NCBI GenBank assembly: GCA_902806085.1
Contig: CADCVH010000044.1
Span: 1-38,272, forward strand
DNA length: 38,272 nucleotides
From: an uncultured Rubrobacteraceae bacterium
Lineage (GTDB): Bacteria; Actinomycetota; Rubrobacteria; Rubrobacterales; Rubrobacteraceae
Direction: 5' to 3'
Of the stretch, positions 24,336 to 32,982 are shown in pieces; position 1 is the stretch's first letter; each line of letters opens with the position of its first letter. The notes beneath the pieces were generated by a model. That model was not told where the DNA came from. It saw only the letters and a list, made by a program, of their open reading frames with translations, and did no database searches. The translations under genes were made by a program, and so were the position numbers.

Positions 24336-25304
24336 CTACGCGTAGAAGTTGCGGACCCAGCGGTGGTTCTTCAAGAGCCGGACCTGGTCCTCGGGCAAAC
24401 CCTTGCCGTCGCCGACGCGCATGTTGCGTTCCACGTTGCGGACGGAGCGCATGCCCGGGATCACCGTCGAGACCGCCGGGTGGCTGAGGATGTACCGCAG
24501 CGCTATCTCGGCGATCTCGTCCTCGCTCGCACCCAGCTCGGAGATGATGGCCCGCACCCGCTCCTGGACCTCGTGCTTGCGGTCGCCGCGGAAGTAGTGG
24601 TTGCGGAAGTCGCCCTCGTCGAAGGTGGTCTCGGGGGTGACGTTGCCCGTGAGGGCGCCCTCGTCGAACGGCACCCGCACGATCACGCCGACGCCGTGCT
24701 CCTGACAGGCCGGGAGCAACCCGTCCTCCGGGCTCTGGTCGAAGACGTTGTAGATCACCTGCACCGTGTCCACCAGCCCGGTCTCGATGAGCCTTACCGC
24801 GTTGGCCGGCTGGTGGTCGTTTATGGAGACGCCGAAGTGGCGGATCTTGCCCTCCCGCTTGAGGTCCTCCACGGCCTCCTGCCAGCCCCCCTCGCCCAGC
24901 CACTCGTCCTGCCAGACGTGGAACTGCTGCACGTCGAGCGCCTCGACCCCGAGGTTCCTCAGGCTCTCCTCCGTGCACTCCCTAACGTAGTCGCCCGGGA
25001 AGGCCTCGTCGGGATGGAGCCCCGCGGGCGCGGGCCACTCCCGGTTCTTCGGCGGGACCTTGGTCGCGACGTGGATGGCCTCGTCCCGCTCGGCGACGAC
25101 CTTGCCGACGAGGCGCTCGCTGTGTCCGCCGCCGTAGGCGAGGGCCGTGTCTATAAAGTTCAGGCCGAGGTCCACGGCCCTGTTGAGGGCCTCCAGCGAC
25201 TGCTCGTCTTTGGCGCCGAGCCAGGCGTCGCCGGCGATCCCCCACGCCCCGTAGCCGATCTCAGAGACCTCGAGCCCCGTCCGGCCAAGCTTCCTGTAGT
25301 TCAC
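24336..25304 (-). CDS. Aldo/keto reductase
   Basis: 322 residues. The TIM-barrel family signature begins [22 protein letters not shown]. The catalytic tetrad is in [11 protein letters not shown] (Asp, Tyr), VATKV (Lys) and QFHVWQDEW (His). NADPH binding is suggested by [15 protein letters not shown] near the end. Substrate unknown. GTG 25304 follows GGAGGGGAAC. It is divergent from the dynamin-like gene, 116 bases away. Confidence 0.92.
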   Translation of the reverse strand: MNYRKLGRTGLEVSEIGYGAWGIAGDAWLGAKDEQSLEALNRAVDLGLNFIDTALAYGGGHSERLVGKVVAERDEAIHVATKVPPKNREWPAPAGLHPDEAFPGDYVRECTEESLRNLGVEALDVQQFHVWQDEWLGEGGWQEAVEDLKREGKIRHFGVSINDHQPANAVRLIETGLVDTVQVIYNVFDQSPEDGLLPACQEHGVGVIVRVPFDEGALTGNVTPETTFDEGDFRNHYFRGDRKHEVQERVRAIISELGASEDEIAEIALRYILSHPAVSTVIPGMRSVRNVERNMRVGDGKGLPEDQVRLLKNHRWVRNFYA

Positions 25305-25387
25305 GTTCCCCTCCGTCTATACCGCTTCGCAGATGAATCGTGTTCTTACCACGGCGGGGTTGGCGCGAAACAACGGGGGCCGGCGTT

Positions 25388-25417
25388 TATAATGCTCGGA
25401 TGAAAAGGAGAGGATAG
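25388..25417 (+). promoter_or_regulatory. -10 box and five-codon leaderless mini-ORF before the dynamin-like gene
   Basis: TATAAT at 25388-25393 is followed, after 6 nt, by ATG AAA AGG AGA GGA TAG (25400-25417), a reading frame of only five codons starting at the predicted RNA 5' end. The mini-ORF contains the AAGGAGAGG ribosome site of the GTG at 25420, so ribosomes on it could affect access to the main start. Confidence 0.55.
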
Positions 25418-25419
25418 CG

Positions 25420-27189
25420 GTGCGGGTGCTGGACAGCGGCCAGGAGGCGCTGGTCGAGCGGGAGCGGGCTCTGCTCGACCGCCTGGTCGATTTCCTGGTC
25501 GGTTTCGGGGCGCCGGGCGAGGACGTGGAGATCGTCCGCCGGTCGCTCTCGGACCTCGAGGAGCTCTTCTTGCTGGTCATCGTCGGGGAGTTCAACGCCG
25601 GGAAGAGCGCGTTCGTGAACGCCCTGCTCGGGGCCGAGGTCTCGCGGGAGGGCGTCACGCCGACGACCGACAGGATCACGCTTCTCAGGCACGCGGAGGA
25701 GCCGACGGAGCGGGAGCGGCGGGACGGGGTGCTCGAGCGGGGGCACCCGAACGACTTCTTGCGCGAGGTCGCCATCGTGGACACGCCCGGCACCAACGCG
25801 ATCATCCGCCACCACGAGGAGCTCTCCCGCGGCTTCGTGCCCCGCAGCGACCTGGTCATCTTCGTCACCTCGGCGGACAGGCCGCTCACGGAGAGCGAGC
25901 GCGGGTACCTGGAGCTGGTGCGGGACTGGGGCAAGAAGGTACTCATGGTCGTCAACAAGGCGGACCTTTTCGACGAGGACGGACAGGTCGAGCAGGTCCG
26001 CTCGTTCGTGGAGGAAGGCCTCCGCTCGGCCCTCGGCCTCTCGCCCCCGATCTTCTTCGTCTCCTCCCTCCTCGCCCGCAAGGCGAAGGCGGCGACGAGC
26101 GCGATGGAGAGCAGGGCCCTGCTTCAGGCCAGCGGCTTCGGCAAGCTCGAAGCCTACGTCTTCGACCTCCTCCTGGACGAGGAGGGCCGGGTGCGCCTGA
26201 AGCTGCAGAGCCCGCTCGGCCCCGTCGAGGAGCTCGCCCGCCGCTACCGGGGGGCGGTCGAGGAGCGCCTGAACCTGCTCGAGGACGACTTCAGGACCTC
26301 GGAGAACGTCGAGGCCCAGCTCGGGCTGTACGTCGAGGACGCCAAGCGGGACTTCGAGGCCAGGCTGGCGGAGATAGAGAACATCGTCCTGAAGATGGGC
26401 GAGCGGGGCGACGTCTGGCTGGAGGAGAACATCCGGCTCATGAACGTGCGGGAGCTCTTCCGCGAGGAGAAGGTCAGGAGGCGCTTCGAGCGGGAGGTCG
26501 TGGCGGACACCGAGGAGGTCATAGACGAGCGGGTGGACGAGCTCGTCGACTGGCTCGTGGGGCGCAACCACAAGCAGTGGCGGACCGTGGTGGAGTACGT
26601 CGAGCGCCGCCGGCGGGCGGACTACGACGAGGAGATGATCGGGGAGGTCCGCGACGACTTCGAGCACGACCGGGGCAAGATCCTGCGCTCCGTCGGCAAG
26701 ACGGCCCAGGACGTCGTCGGCGGCTACGACCGCGAACGCGAGTCCGAGCTTCTGGCGACCTCCATCCAGAACGCCGTCGCCCGCACCGCCGCCATCGAGG
26801 CGGGCGCCCTTGGCATCGGGGCCGTCGTCGTGGCCCTCGCAACGACCCGCTTCCTCGACGCCACCGGGGTCATAGCGGCGGCCATCATCGCGGGCTACGG
26901 GCTCTTCGTCCTCCCGAACCGGCGGCGCAAGGCCCGCCAGGACTTCCGCGAGAAGACGGACGCGCTCCGCCTGAGGCTCGGCGAGGTCTTGCGCCGCCAG
27001 TTCGAGACCGAGCTGAACCGTTCCGTGGAGAAGATGCGCGAGGCCATAGCCCCCTACACCCGCTTCGTCAAAACCGAGCACGCGCGCATGACCCGCGCCC
27101 GCACGGACCTCTCCGAGATAGACGGCGAAGTGGACGCGCTCAAGGACGAGATCTCCGCCCCGGTCCCCGGTCCCGGAAAAGACGCCTAA
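25420..27189 (+). CDS. Bacterial dynamin-like GTPase
   Basis: 589 residues. GTPase motifs: G1 GEFNAGKS (56-63), G2 Thr in TPTTD (81-83), G3 DTPG (121-124), G4 NKAD (179-182). A long helical region, probably stalk, follows, and a membrane hairpin-like double hydrophobic stretch lies at about 459-502 (IGAVVVALATTRF, then VIAAAIIAGYGLFVL). The family remodels membranes, for example in membrane repair under stress. GTG 25420 follows AAGGAGAGG. The gene is alone in its direction and next to an acyltransferase remnant. Confidence 0.88.
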   Translation: MRVLDSGQEALVERERALLDRLVDFLVGFGAPGEDVEIVRRSLSDLEELFLLVIVGEFNAGKSAFVNALLGAEVSREGVTPTTDRITLLRHAEEPTERERRDGVLERGHPNDFLREVAIVDTPGTNAIIRHHEELSRGFVPRSDLVIFVTSADRPLTESERGYLELVRDWGKKVLMVVNKADLFDEDGQVEQVRSFVEEGLRSALGLSPPIFFVSSLLARKAKAATSAMESRALLQASGFGKLEAYVFDLLLDEEGRVRLKLQSPLGPVEELARRYRGAVEERLNLLEDDFRTSENVEAQLGLYVEDAKRDFEARLAEIENIVLKMGERGDVWLEENIRLMNVRELFREEKVRRRFEREVVADTEEVIDERVDELVDWLVGRNHKQWRTVVEYVERRRRADYDEEMIGEVRDDFEHDRGKILRSVGKTAQDVVGGYDRERESELLATSIQNAVARTAAIEAGALGIGAVVVALATTRFLDATGVIAAAIIAGYGLFVLPNRRRKARQDFREKTDALRLRLGEVLRRQFETELNRSVEKMREAIAPYTRFVKTEHARMTRARTDLSEIDGEVDALKDEISAPVPGPGKDA

Positions 27190-27272
27190 AAACCTCTCCC
27201 GAAAGGCCATGATGGCCCCCGAAATCGGTGCTGTCGTTCTTCCTCCTCAGATATTAAGGGGGGAGCAAAACG

Positions 27273-27286
27273 CGCAACATGTTGCG
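27273..27286. promoter_or_regulatory. 14-base perfect palindrome
   Basis: CGCAACATGTTGCG reads the same on both strands and covers the ATG at 27279, the likely start of the acyltransferase remnant. It could be an operator for a dimeric repressor, but no regulator lies beside it. Confidence 0.3.
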
Positions 27287-28179
27287 GTCTCGGCCGCCGG
27301 GCGGCACAACGCCCGGGGTCGGGCCAGAGATACGGCACGCCGTAAAAATCGTCGGCCCGTCGGACGAGAAGGCCCGCGGGATACGGTTGCCTCTCATGCC
27401 GGGTCTGGACGGGTTGCGGGCGCTCGCGGTCGTGGCCGTGCTGCCGTACCACGCGGGGCTGGCGTGGCTCCCGGGCGGGTTCTTGGGTGTTGAGGTCTTC
27501 TTCGTCGTGAGCGGGTACCTGATCACCGCCCTCCTCGTCACGGAGTGGCGCCAGCGGGGCCGGATAGACCTCAAAACGTCCTGGCTCCGGCGCGCCCACA
27601 GGCTGCTCTGCCGGCGCTCTACCGAAGACCGCTACCAAGGAAGATGCCCCAGGAATGAGGCCCCGGGAATGAGGCGCCGAAAAACCAGATAGCGGCGGCG
27701 GATGCCACGACGAGGCCGATCAGCGCCATCGGGGATTCGGTGGGGCTAGGCTCGGCCGCGACGTTGCAGGAGGAGGTCGACGAGCAGTCGGTGGTCGACG
27801 CCCAGGTGGGGATGCAGGTCTCCTACGCGATAGACGTCCTCCGTTCGTGGCGGGCAGCCGGGCAGCTCGGGGAGACCGTCGTCGTCCACCTCGGCAACAA
27901 CGTGCCTTCACCGCCGGCCAGTTCGACGAGATGATGAGGGCCTTCTCAGAGGTTGACCGGGTGGTCTTCGTCAACGCGCGGGTGCCCCGGGCCTGGGAGA
28001 CGCCCAACGACGAGGTGATCTACGCCGGCGTCCAGGAGCACCCGAAGGCGGAGCTCGTCGACTGGTACTCCGCCAGCGCCGGCAAGCTCGCCCTCTTCGT
28101 CGCCGGCGGCGTCCACCTCCAGCCCCCGGGCCAGCGCCTCTACGCCTCCATGATATCCGCCCAGACCGGCCAAGCCTGA
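27279..28179 (+). pseudogene. Decayed OafA/YrhL-type membrane acyltransferase with SGNH domain
   Basis: The first half reads MPGLDGLRALAVVAVLPYHA and FLGVEVFFVVSGYLITALL, the start of an acyltransferase-3 membrane domain. At CTGCTCTGCCGG (about 27602-27613) the frame shifts from RRAHRLL to PALYRR, and then the eight or so later membrane segments are missing. From about 27730 an SGNH hydrolase domain appears: IGDSVGLGSAATLQEE, VVVHLGNN. After NN (about 27900) loss of one G moves the frame; the other frame continues as GAFTAGQFDEMMRAF and ends HLQPPGQRLYASMI. So two frameshifts and a large deletion separate recognisable ends. It cannot make a functional enzyme. Confidence 0.82.
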
Positions 28180-28325
28180 CACCGCCCACGCGCCCAACCC
28201 CCCCAAAGACGCCCCGCCGCACCCCAGTCCGGTAAACTCCGAACGATCCCGCGCGAAAGGAACGGCACCCAACGCCCCAGCGCGGTGGTAGACCAGATGC
28301 CACCCCACCCACACAGGAGGAACCG

Positions 28326-28628
28326 ATGGCCGACCGCACGACGAAAGAGCGCAAGCTCATGGCCCTGATGGTCAACGACCTGGAAGCGAGCATGGGCCTC
28401 GAGGACCTCTCGCGGGCCGAGGAAGAGGTGGGCGCGCTTCCGGACGACGAGCTGGACAGGATGCTGGCTTCGAGGCTGGAGCTACCCTACCCCACCGACG
28501 CGGAGACCCTGGACGCCGCGCTTTTGCACGTCCAGGAACCGGAAACCCTCTCCGGCTCCCCCGGGAACCTCACCGCCGCCCCCGACATGAGCCACGAACC
28601 CGGCCCCGGGGAGAACAGGGATGTCTGA
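28326..28628 (+). CDS. Hypothetical acidic protein
   Basis: 100 residues from ATG 28326, with AGGAGGAACC right before it. No family recognised. It is acidic, with a helical N-terminal half (RTTKERKLMALMVNDLEASM) and a Pro/Gly-rich tail. The strong ribosome site argues for a real gene. Confidence 0.65.
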   Translation: MADRTTKERKLMALMVNDLEASMGLEDLSRAEEEVGALPDDELDRMLASRLELPYPTDAETLDAALLHVQEPETLSGSPGNLTAAPDMSHEPGPGENRDV

Positions 28629-28687
28629 CGGGCGCGCCGGGTTTCGGGTAGAGGCCGCGGGGTCGTCGCCCGGCCCCGGGAGACGGC

Positions 28688-28888
28688 CTAACCCTCCTCG
28701 CGCAGCCGGCGTTTCAGGTCGGCTACCTGCCGTTCCAGCTCGGAGATGCGGCGGTTCTTCTCCCTGTTTTTCTCCCGCCAGCGGTTCCGGATCTTTTTCT
28801 CGAACTCCACGGAGTTCTTGAGAACCAGCCGGTATTCGGCCCCGATCCGGGCCCGCTCTCTTTCCAGACGACGATCGCACCCGTCCAC
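28688..28888 (-). CDS. Small coiled-coil protein
   Basis: 66 residues from GTG 28888. Residues 15-66 are a continuous Arg/Glu/Leu helix with heptad spacing (RRISELERQVADLKRRLREEG at the end). The TAGACT box 6 nt upstream suggests a leaderless mRNA, supporting GTG rather than a later codon. Function unknown; it follows hsp20 on the same strand but is separated by a strong hairpin. Confidence 0.6.
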   Translation of the reverse strand: MDGCDRRLERERARIGAEYRLVLKNSVEFEKKIRNRWREKNREKNRRISELERQVADLKRRLREEG

Positions 28889-28894
28889 GCCCCC

Positions 28895-28900
28895 AGTCTA
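28895..28900 (-). promoter_or_regulatory. -10 box of the small coiled-coil gene (leaderless)
   Basis: TAGACT followed by GGGGGC (6 nt) and the GTG start at 28888 on the minus strand. Confidence 0.5.
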
Positions 28901-28925
28901 GCGTAACGGCGCCAGGGCACGGCGA

Positions 28926-28955
28926 AGAGGGGCCGGGGAGTCCCCTGGCCCCTCT
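28926..28955. terminator. Strong hairpin downstream of hsp20
   Basis: AGAGGGGCC (28926-28934) pairs with GGCCCCTCT (28947-28955), and inner bases add further G-C pairs. It stands 24 bases after the hsp20 stop and just before the next gene's promoter. No T-run follows. Confidence 0.55.
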
Positions 28956-28978
28956 CTCCCGACTCGTACGCCCAGGCG

Positions 28979-29464
28979 TTAGCCCCTGGAGGCGTTCCCT
29001 TCCGAGCCGTTGCCCTCGATCTGGATGCGCCTGGGCTCCTGCACGGCCGCGGCCCCCGCGACCCTCACCTCGAGCACGCCGTCCCGGAAGTGGGCGCTGA
29101 TGCTGCTCTCGTCCGTCCCCTGGGGCAACTGCATGCTCCGCCGGAACGATCCGTAACGCCGCTCCCGCACGTAGTACCCGGAGCCCCGCTTCTCCTCCTC
29201 GGCCTCCCGCGTCCCGCTGATGGTCAGAACGCCGTTGTGGAAGGTGATGTCCACATCATCCTGCCTGACGCCCGGCAACTCGGCCCGCACCACGACGTCC
29301 CCGTCCTCGTGCAAAACGTCGAGCGCCGGCGCCCACTGCATCGGCTGCAGACCCTGCTGCCGTCCGCCCACCCGCGAGAGGCCGCCGAACATCTCGTCGA
29401 ACATCCGGTTCATCTCGCTGTGCGCGTCGTAGAACCCGCGACCCCTGAAAGGACTTATAGCCAT
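28979..29464 (-). CDS. Small heat-shock protein, Hsp20 family
   Basis: 161 residues with a central alpha-crystallin domain (about 45-140): ALDVLHEDGDVVVRAELPGV, FHNGVLTISGTRE, RYGSFRRSMQLPQG and HFRDGVLEVRV. It is an ATP-independent holdase that keeps unfolding proteins soluble. The N-terminus (ISPFRGRGFYDAHSEMNRMFDEMFGGL) is typical. Start ATG 29464, with AGGAGG upstream; a consensus promoter (TATAAT at 29518-29523, TTGACA at 29539-29544) gives a 45-50 nt leader, unlike the leaderless genes nearby. It is divergent from an XRE regulator. Confidence 0.95.
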   Translation of the reverse strand: MAISPFRGRGFYDAHSEMNRMFDEMFGGLSRVGGRQQGLQPMQWAPALDVLHEDGDVVVRAELPGVRQDDVDITFHNGVLTISGTREAEEEKRGSGYYVRERRYGSFRRSMQLPQGTDESSISAHFRDGVLEVRVAGAAAVQEPRRIQIEGNGSEGNASRG

Positions 29465-29517
29465 CTCGACTACCTCCTCTTCTTCGTGGCCCCCTGGCCG
29501 GTGTCCTTACGCCCACC

Positions 29518-29557
29518 ATTATACCCACCAACACAGTTTGTCAACAGTTTTTTGACA
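29518..29557 (-). promoter_or_regulatory. hsp20 promoter with inverted TTGACA repeat
   Basis: On the minus strand TTGACA (29544-29539) is followed by 15 nt and TATAAT (29523-29518), both perfect hexamers. A second TTGACA points the other way at 29552-29557, giving TGTCAA-N7-TTGACA. This inverted repeat could be an operator, possibly for the adjacent XRE regulator, or a divergent -35. No CIRCE or HAIR element was seen. Confidence 0.6.
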
Positions 29558-29631
29558 GATTTTTACGCTCAACTACATGTTTTCTCCCGTTTGTGCTAAG
29601 GTATTTCGGCTGGCGGCTAGAGAGGCGGGCG

Positions 29632-30129
29632 ATGGACGAGGGTCGTTTGGGCAGGAACGTTGTCCTGATCCGGGAGAGGCGGATGTGGACGCAGGTGCGG
29701 CTGGCGGAGGAGGCCGGGGTGAGCCCGACCACGGTGTCGGGCATCGAGCGCGGGCGGATAGCGCGCCCCCACTTCGGGACCGTGCGCAAGCTGGCGCGGG
29801 CGTTGGGGGTGGAGGCCGAGGAGCTCGTCGCGGGGCCTACGGCGGGGCCCGCGGCGGGGCCGGCCGCGCTCTCGTTGGAGTGGGCTATGTCGTCTGGGGA
29901 AGAGGAGTTCGAGCGGGGGTTGGAGGGGGCGACCATGGCCAGGCTGGGCTCCCTGTCGCGGGACCTCGGCGAGGAGCAGGACCGGTTGCGGAAGCTCTAC
30001 GGCGAGGTCGGCGGCGACGGGCCGCGGCGGGTGCTGAAGGGCTTGATCCGGCACGCGGCCGCCAACTCCGGGTCGGTGGACGCGGCGATCTCCGTTCACC
30101 CGGACGCGGAGGCCGGCGGGAAGGTTTGA
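29632..30129 (+). CDS. XRE-family helix-turn-helix regulator
   Basis: 165 residues from ATG 29632, with GAGAGGCGGGCG upstream (an earlier in-frame GTG at 29593 lacks a site). The HTH is LGRNVVLIRERRMWTQVRLAEEAGVSPTTVSGIERG (about 5-40), followed by HFGTVRKLARALGVEAEEL. A Pro/Gly/Ala linker (about 65-80) joins a C-terminal helical domain with a plausible dimerisation role. It may regulate hsp20, since both share the intergenic promoter. Confidence 0.85.
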   Translation: MDEGRLGRNVVLIRERRMWTQVRLAEEAGVSPTTVSGIERGRIARPHFGTVRKLARALGVEAEELVAGPTAGPAAGPAALSLEWAMSSGEEEFERGLEGATMARLGSLSRDLGEEQDRLRKLYGEVGGDGPRRVLKGLIRHAAANSGSVDAAISVHPDAEAGGKV

Positions 30130-30135
30130 GGCGCG

Positions 30136-31776
30136 CTAGCCGGGTTGCGCAAGCTCCGAGAGGCGGGAGGTCGGGGTGATGAGGTCCGGGTCCGTGACGA
30201 CGTCGACCAGGGAGACCCCTTCGTGGGCGGCCGCGTCGCGCAGCGCGGGCACAAGGTCTCCGGGGGCGGTCACGGTGTAGCCTTCGGCGCCGAGGCTGCG
30301 GGCGAAGCCGGCGAGGTCCACGGGGCCGATCCCGGAGCCTGCGGTCCTGCCGACGTCGCGGGCCTGGTGCATGGCTATGGTGCCGTGCATCCCGTTTCGG
30401 AAGACGACCACCGTAATGCCCACGCCGTAGCGGACGGCGGTCTCTATCTCCTGGCCGCTCATCAGGAACCCGCCGTCGCCGCAGAGTGCTACGACGCTCC
30501 TGTCGGGGGCGGCGAGCTTCGCCCCGACGGCGCCGGGGACGCCGTAGCCCATGGCGCCGTTGGCCGCGGCCACCTGGGTGCGCGGGTGGTTGTGGCGCCA
30601 GTAGCGGTGCAGAAAGACCGAGAAGTTGCCCGCGTCGTTGACCAGGACGGAGTCTGCCGGCAACACCCCCCGGAGCGCGCCGACGATCTCGGCCGGGTCG
30701 ATCCCGGCTTCGGACCTGCTCCCCGGCACCTCGCTGAACGCGAGGTAGGCCCCGTGCGCGGCCGTCCAGTCCCGCCCGACCGCTTTCGGGGCGCGGTTGG
30801 CAAAGGCTTCGAGGGCGGTGCGTACGTCAGATACGATGCCGCGCTCGACCGGCACGGTGGCCCCGACCGTGCCGGGGTCGAGGTCTACCTGGATCACGGC
30901 CTGGTCCTGGCGGGGCAGCGAGTAGCCCTGCGACGTGACCTCGCTCAGGCGGCACCCGGCCACGATCACGAGGTCCGCCTCTTCCAGGGCCTTGAGGGTC
31001 TCTGCCGAGGTCGCGAGGGTGAGGTGTCCGAGGTAGAGGGGGTGTTCGTTCGGGAACACGTCCTGGCGGCGGAAGGCGGCGTAGACGCCGGCCCCGAAGG
31101 CTTCGGCGAACCGGACCAGGGCCTCGCGGGCGTGCCTCGCGCCGCCGCCCGCGACTACCACGGGCCGTTTCGCGCCGACGAGCCTGCGGGCCACGTGCTC
31201 GACGTCTTCGGGATCCGGGGCCGAACGCGGCCTGCCCCCGGAGAGCCGCGCCCCTTCGTCCGCCACCTCCTCGCCCAAAACGTCCGCGGGGAGGGCGAGC
31301 ACGACGGGGCCGGGGCGCCCGGAAGTGGAGACCCTCACGGCGCGGGCGACGAGCTCGGGGAGGCGGTCGGCGCGGTGGACGGTGGTCGACCACTTCGTGA
31401 TCGGGGCGTAGAACGCCGTCAGGTCCACCTCCTGGAACGCCTCCCGGTCCAGAAAGTCCGTCTCGACCTGCCCGAGCAGGACGACCATCGGGGTGGAGTC
31501 TTGCATCGCGGTGTGGACGCCGATGGCGAGGTTGGAGGCCCCCACCCCCCGCGTCGCCATCGCCACCGCCGGCACGCCGGTGAGCTTCGCGTCGGCCTCG
31601 GCCATAAACGAGGCCCCCGACTCGTGGCGGGCGGAGACGAGCGTCGTCTCCGGGTGCCGCTCCGCCGCGTCGAGCACCTCCAGGAAGCTCTCGCCGGGCA
31701 CGGTGTAGAAGCGCCGAACACCCGCCCGGGCCAGCACGTCGACCGCGAGGTGACCCGCTTTTGCTCGTCCGCCCAT
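30136..31776 (-). CDS. Thiamine diphosphate-dependent enzyme (acetolactate-synthase-like)
   Basis: 546 residues from ATG 31776 (GGAGGAGG 4 nt before). N-terminal PYR domain with catalytic Glu in SARHESGASFMAEAD (Glu52), a middle FAD/CoA-like domain (PVVVAGGGARHAREAL), and a PP domain with GDGGFLMSGQEIETAVRYG...FRNG, the GDG-x-N thiamine diphosphate motif. It could be a decarboxylase, carboligase or oxalyl-CoA-type enzyme; the exact reaction is not shown. It lies between an XRE gene and the divergent D-amino-acid oxidase gene. Confidence 0.87.
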   Translation of the reverse strand: MGGRAKAGHLAVDVLARAGVRRFYTVPGESFLEVLDAAERHPETTLVSARHESGASFMAEADAKLTGVPAVAMATRGVGASNLAIGVHTAMQDSTPMVVLLGQVETDFLDREAFQEVDLTAFYAPITKWSTTVHRADRLPELVARAVRVSTSGRPGPVVLALPADVLGEEVADEGARLSGGRPRSAPDPEDVEHVARRLVGAKRPVVVAGGGARHAREALVRFAEAFGAGVYAAFRRQDVFPNEHPLYLGHLTLATSAETLKALEEADLVIVAGCRLSEVTSQGYSLPRQDQAVIQVDLDPGTVGATVPVERGIVSDVRTALEAFANRAPKAVGRDWTAAHGAYLAFSEVPGSRSEAGIDPAEIVGALRGVLPADSVLVNDAGNFSVFLHRYWRHNHPRTQVAAANGAMGYGVPGAVGAKLAAPDRSVVALCGDGGFLMSGQEIETAVRYGVGITVVVFRNGMHGTIAMHQARDVGRTAGSGIGPVDLAGFARSLGAEGYTVTAPGDLVPALRDAAAHEGVSLVDVVTDPDLITPTSRLSELAQPG

Positions 31777-31887
31777 TGGACCTCCTCCAGAGTACCGTCC
31801 GGCCACCGTACATCCTACACGCCGGCCCCGGGCTGTTCCCTAGGGTGTTAGGTTGTAGAGTGTGCGTGCCGGCGAGGAGGGAGGGAG

Positions 31888-32844
31888 ATGTCCGCGGACG
31901 CGGTGGTAATAGGTTGCGGGGTGATCGGGCTCTCCACGGCCATCAGGCTGCGCGAGTCGGGCCTGGACGCCCGCATCGTCACCGCCGAACTTCCGGCGAA
32001 CACGACTTCGGCCGTCGCGGCTGCGATCTGGTACCCGTACAAGGCCTACCCCCAGGAGGACGTCCTGCGGTGGGGAGCCCGAACCTTCGAAGTGTTCGAA
32101 GGCCTGGCCGCGAATCATGGTACCGGGGTGCGGATGCGCGAGGGCGTCGAACTCGGGCGCGAACGGGCCGGGGAGCCGTGGTGGGCGGGGGCCGTATCGG
32201 GCGTCCGGCGCTGCGCGGAGGACGAGCTGCCGGCCGGCTACCGCGACGGGCACGCCTTCGTCGTGCCGGTTGTCGAGATGCCCGTCTACCTCCGGTACCT
32301 GGTGGACCGCTTCACCGCGGCGGGGGGCGAGATCGAGGAACGCGTCGTCGGACGCCCGGACGAGCTGGCGGGCGAGGCCCGCGTGCTGGTCAACTGCGCC
32401 GGCCTCGGGGCGAAGGGGCTCCTCGGGGACGATTCCCTCCGGCCGATAAGGGGCCAGGTCGTCCGCGTCCGAAACCCCGGCCTGGACCGCTTCTCCCTGG
32501 ACGAGGACGACCCGGAGGGCGTGACGTACGTGGTCCCCCGCTCCGAAGACTGCATCCTCGGCGGCACCGCCGACGAGGGCGCGTGGCATACGGAGCCCGA
32601 CGCCGTGGCGGCGGCGGGGATCCTGCGCCGCTGCACGGCCCTGGAGCCCCGCCTCGCCGGCGCGGAGGTGCTGGAGCACAGGGTCGGCCTCAGGCCGGGC
32701 CGTCCCGAGGTCCGGCTGGAGCGCGAGGCCGACGCTGTCCTCCCCCGCGTACACAACTACGGCCACGGCGGCTCGGGCGTAACGCTCTCGTGGGGCTGCG
32801 CCGAGGAGGCGCTGCGGCTCGTGCGCGAGGCGCTAGGCCCCTAG
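31888..32844 (+). CDS. D-amino-acid oxidase (FAD-dependent)
   Basis: 318 residues. N-terminal Rossmann loop VVIGCGVIGLSTA (GxGxxG at 9-14) binds FAD. AAIWYPYKAYP and the C-terminal VHNYGHGGSGVTLSWGCA (DAAO signature near 295-312) are family marks. The enzyme oxidises D-amino acids to 2-oxo acids, H2O2 and ammonia; a heat-stable member from Rubrobacter xylanophilus has been characterised, which fits this genome type. Start ATG 31888, after GAGGAGGGAGGGAG. Confidence 0.9.
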   Translation: MSADAVVIGCGVIGLSTAIRLRESGLDARIVTAELPANTTSAVAAAIWYPYKAYPQEDVLRWGARTFEVFEGLAANHGTGVRMREGVELGRERAGEPWWAGAVSGVRRCAEDELPAGYRDGHAFVVPVVEMPVYLRYLVDRFTAAGGEIEERVVGRPDELAGEARVLVNCAGLGAKGLLGDDSLRPIRGQVVRVRNPGLDRFSLDEDDPEGVTYVVPRSEDCILGGTADEGAWHTEPDAVAAAGILRRCTALEPRLAGAEVLEHRVGLRPGRPEVRLEREADAVLPRVHNYGHGGSGVTLSWGCAEEALRLVREALGP

Positions 32845-32982
32845 GGGTCACGCGCCGCGCAGGCGCCCCCGCCACCCGGCACGGCGCGTCCCTGCCGGAG
32901 GGTTCTGTGCGCCTCTAGTGAGCGCGGCGGAACTCTTCCCTCTCCAGGGCCCGTCTGGGGTGGCTCTCGAGCTCCAACCGCC

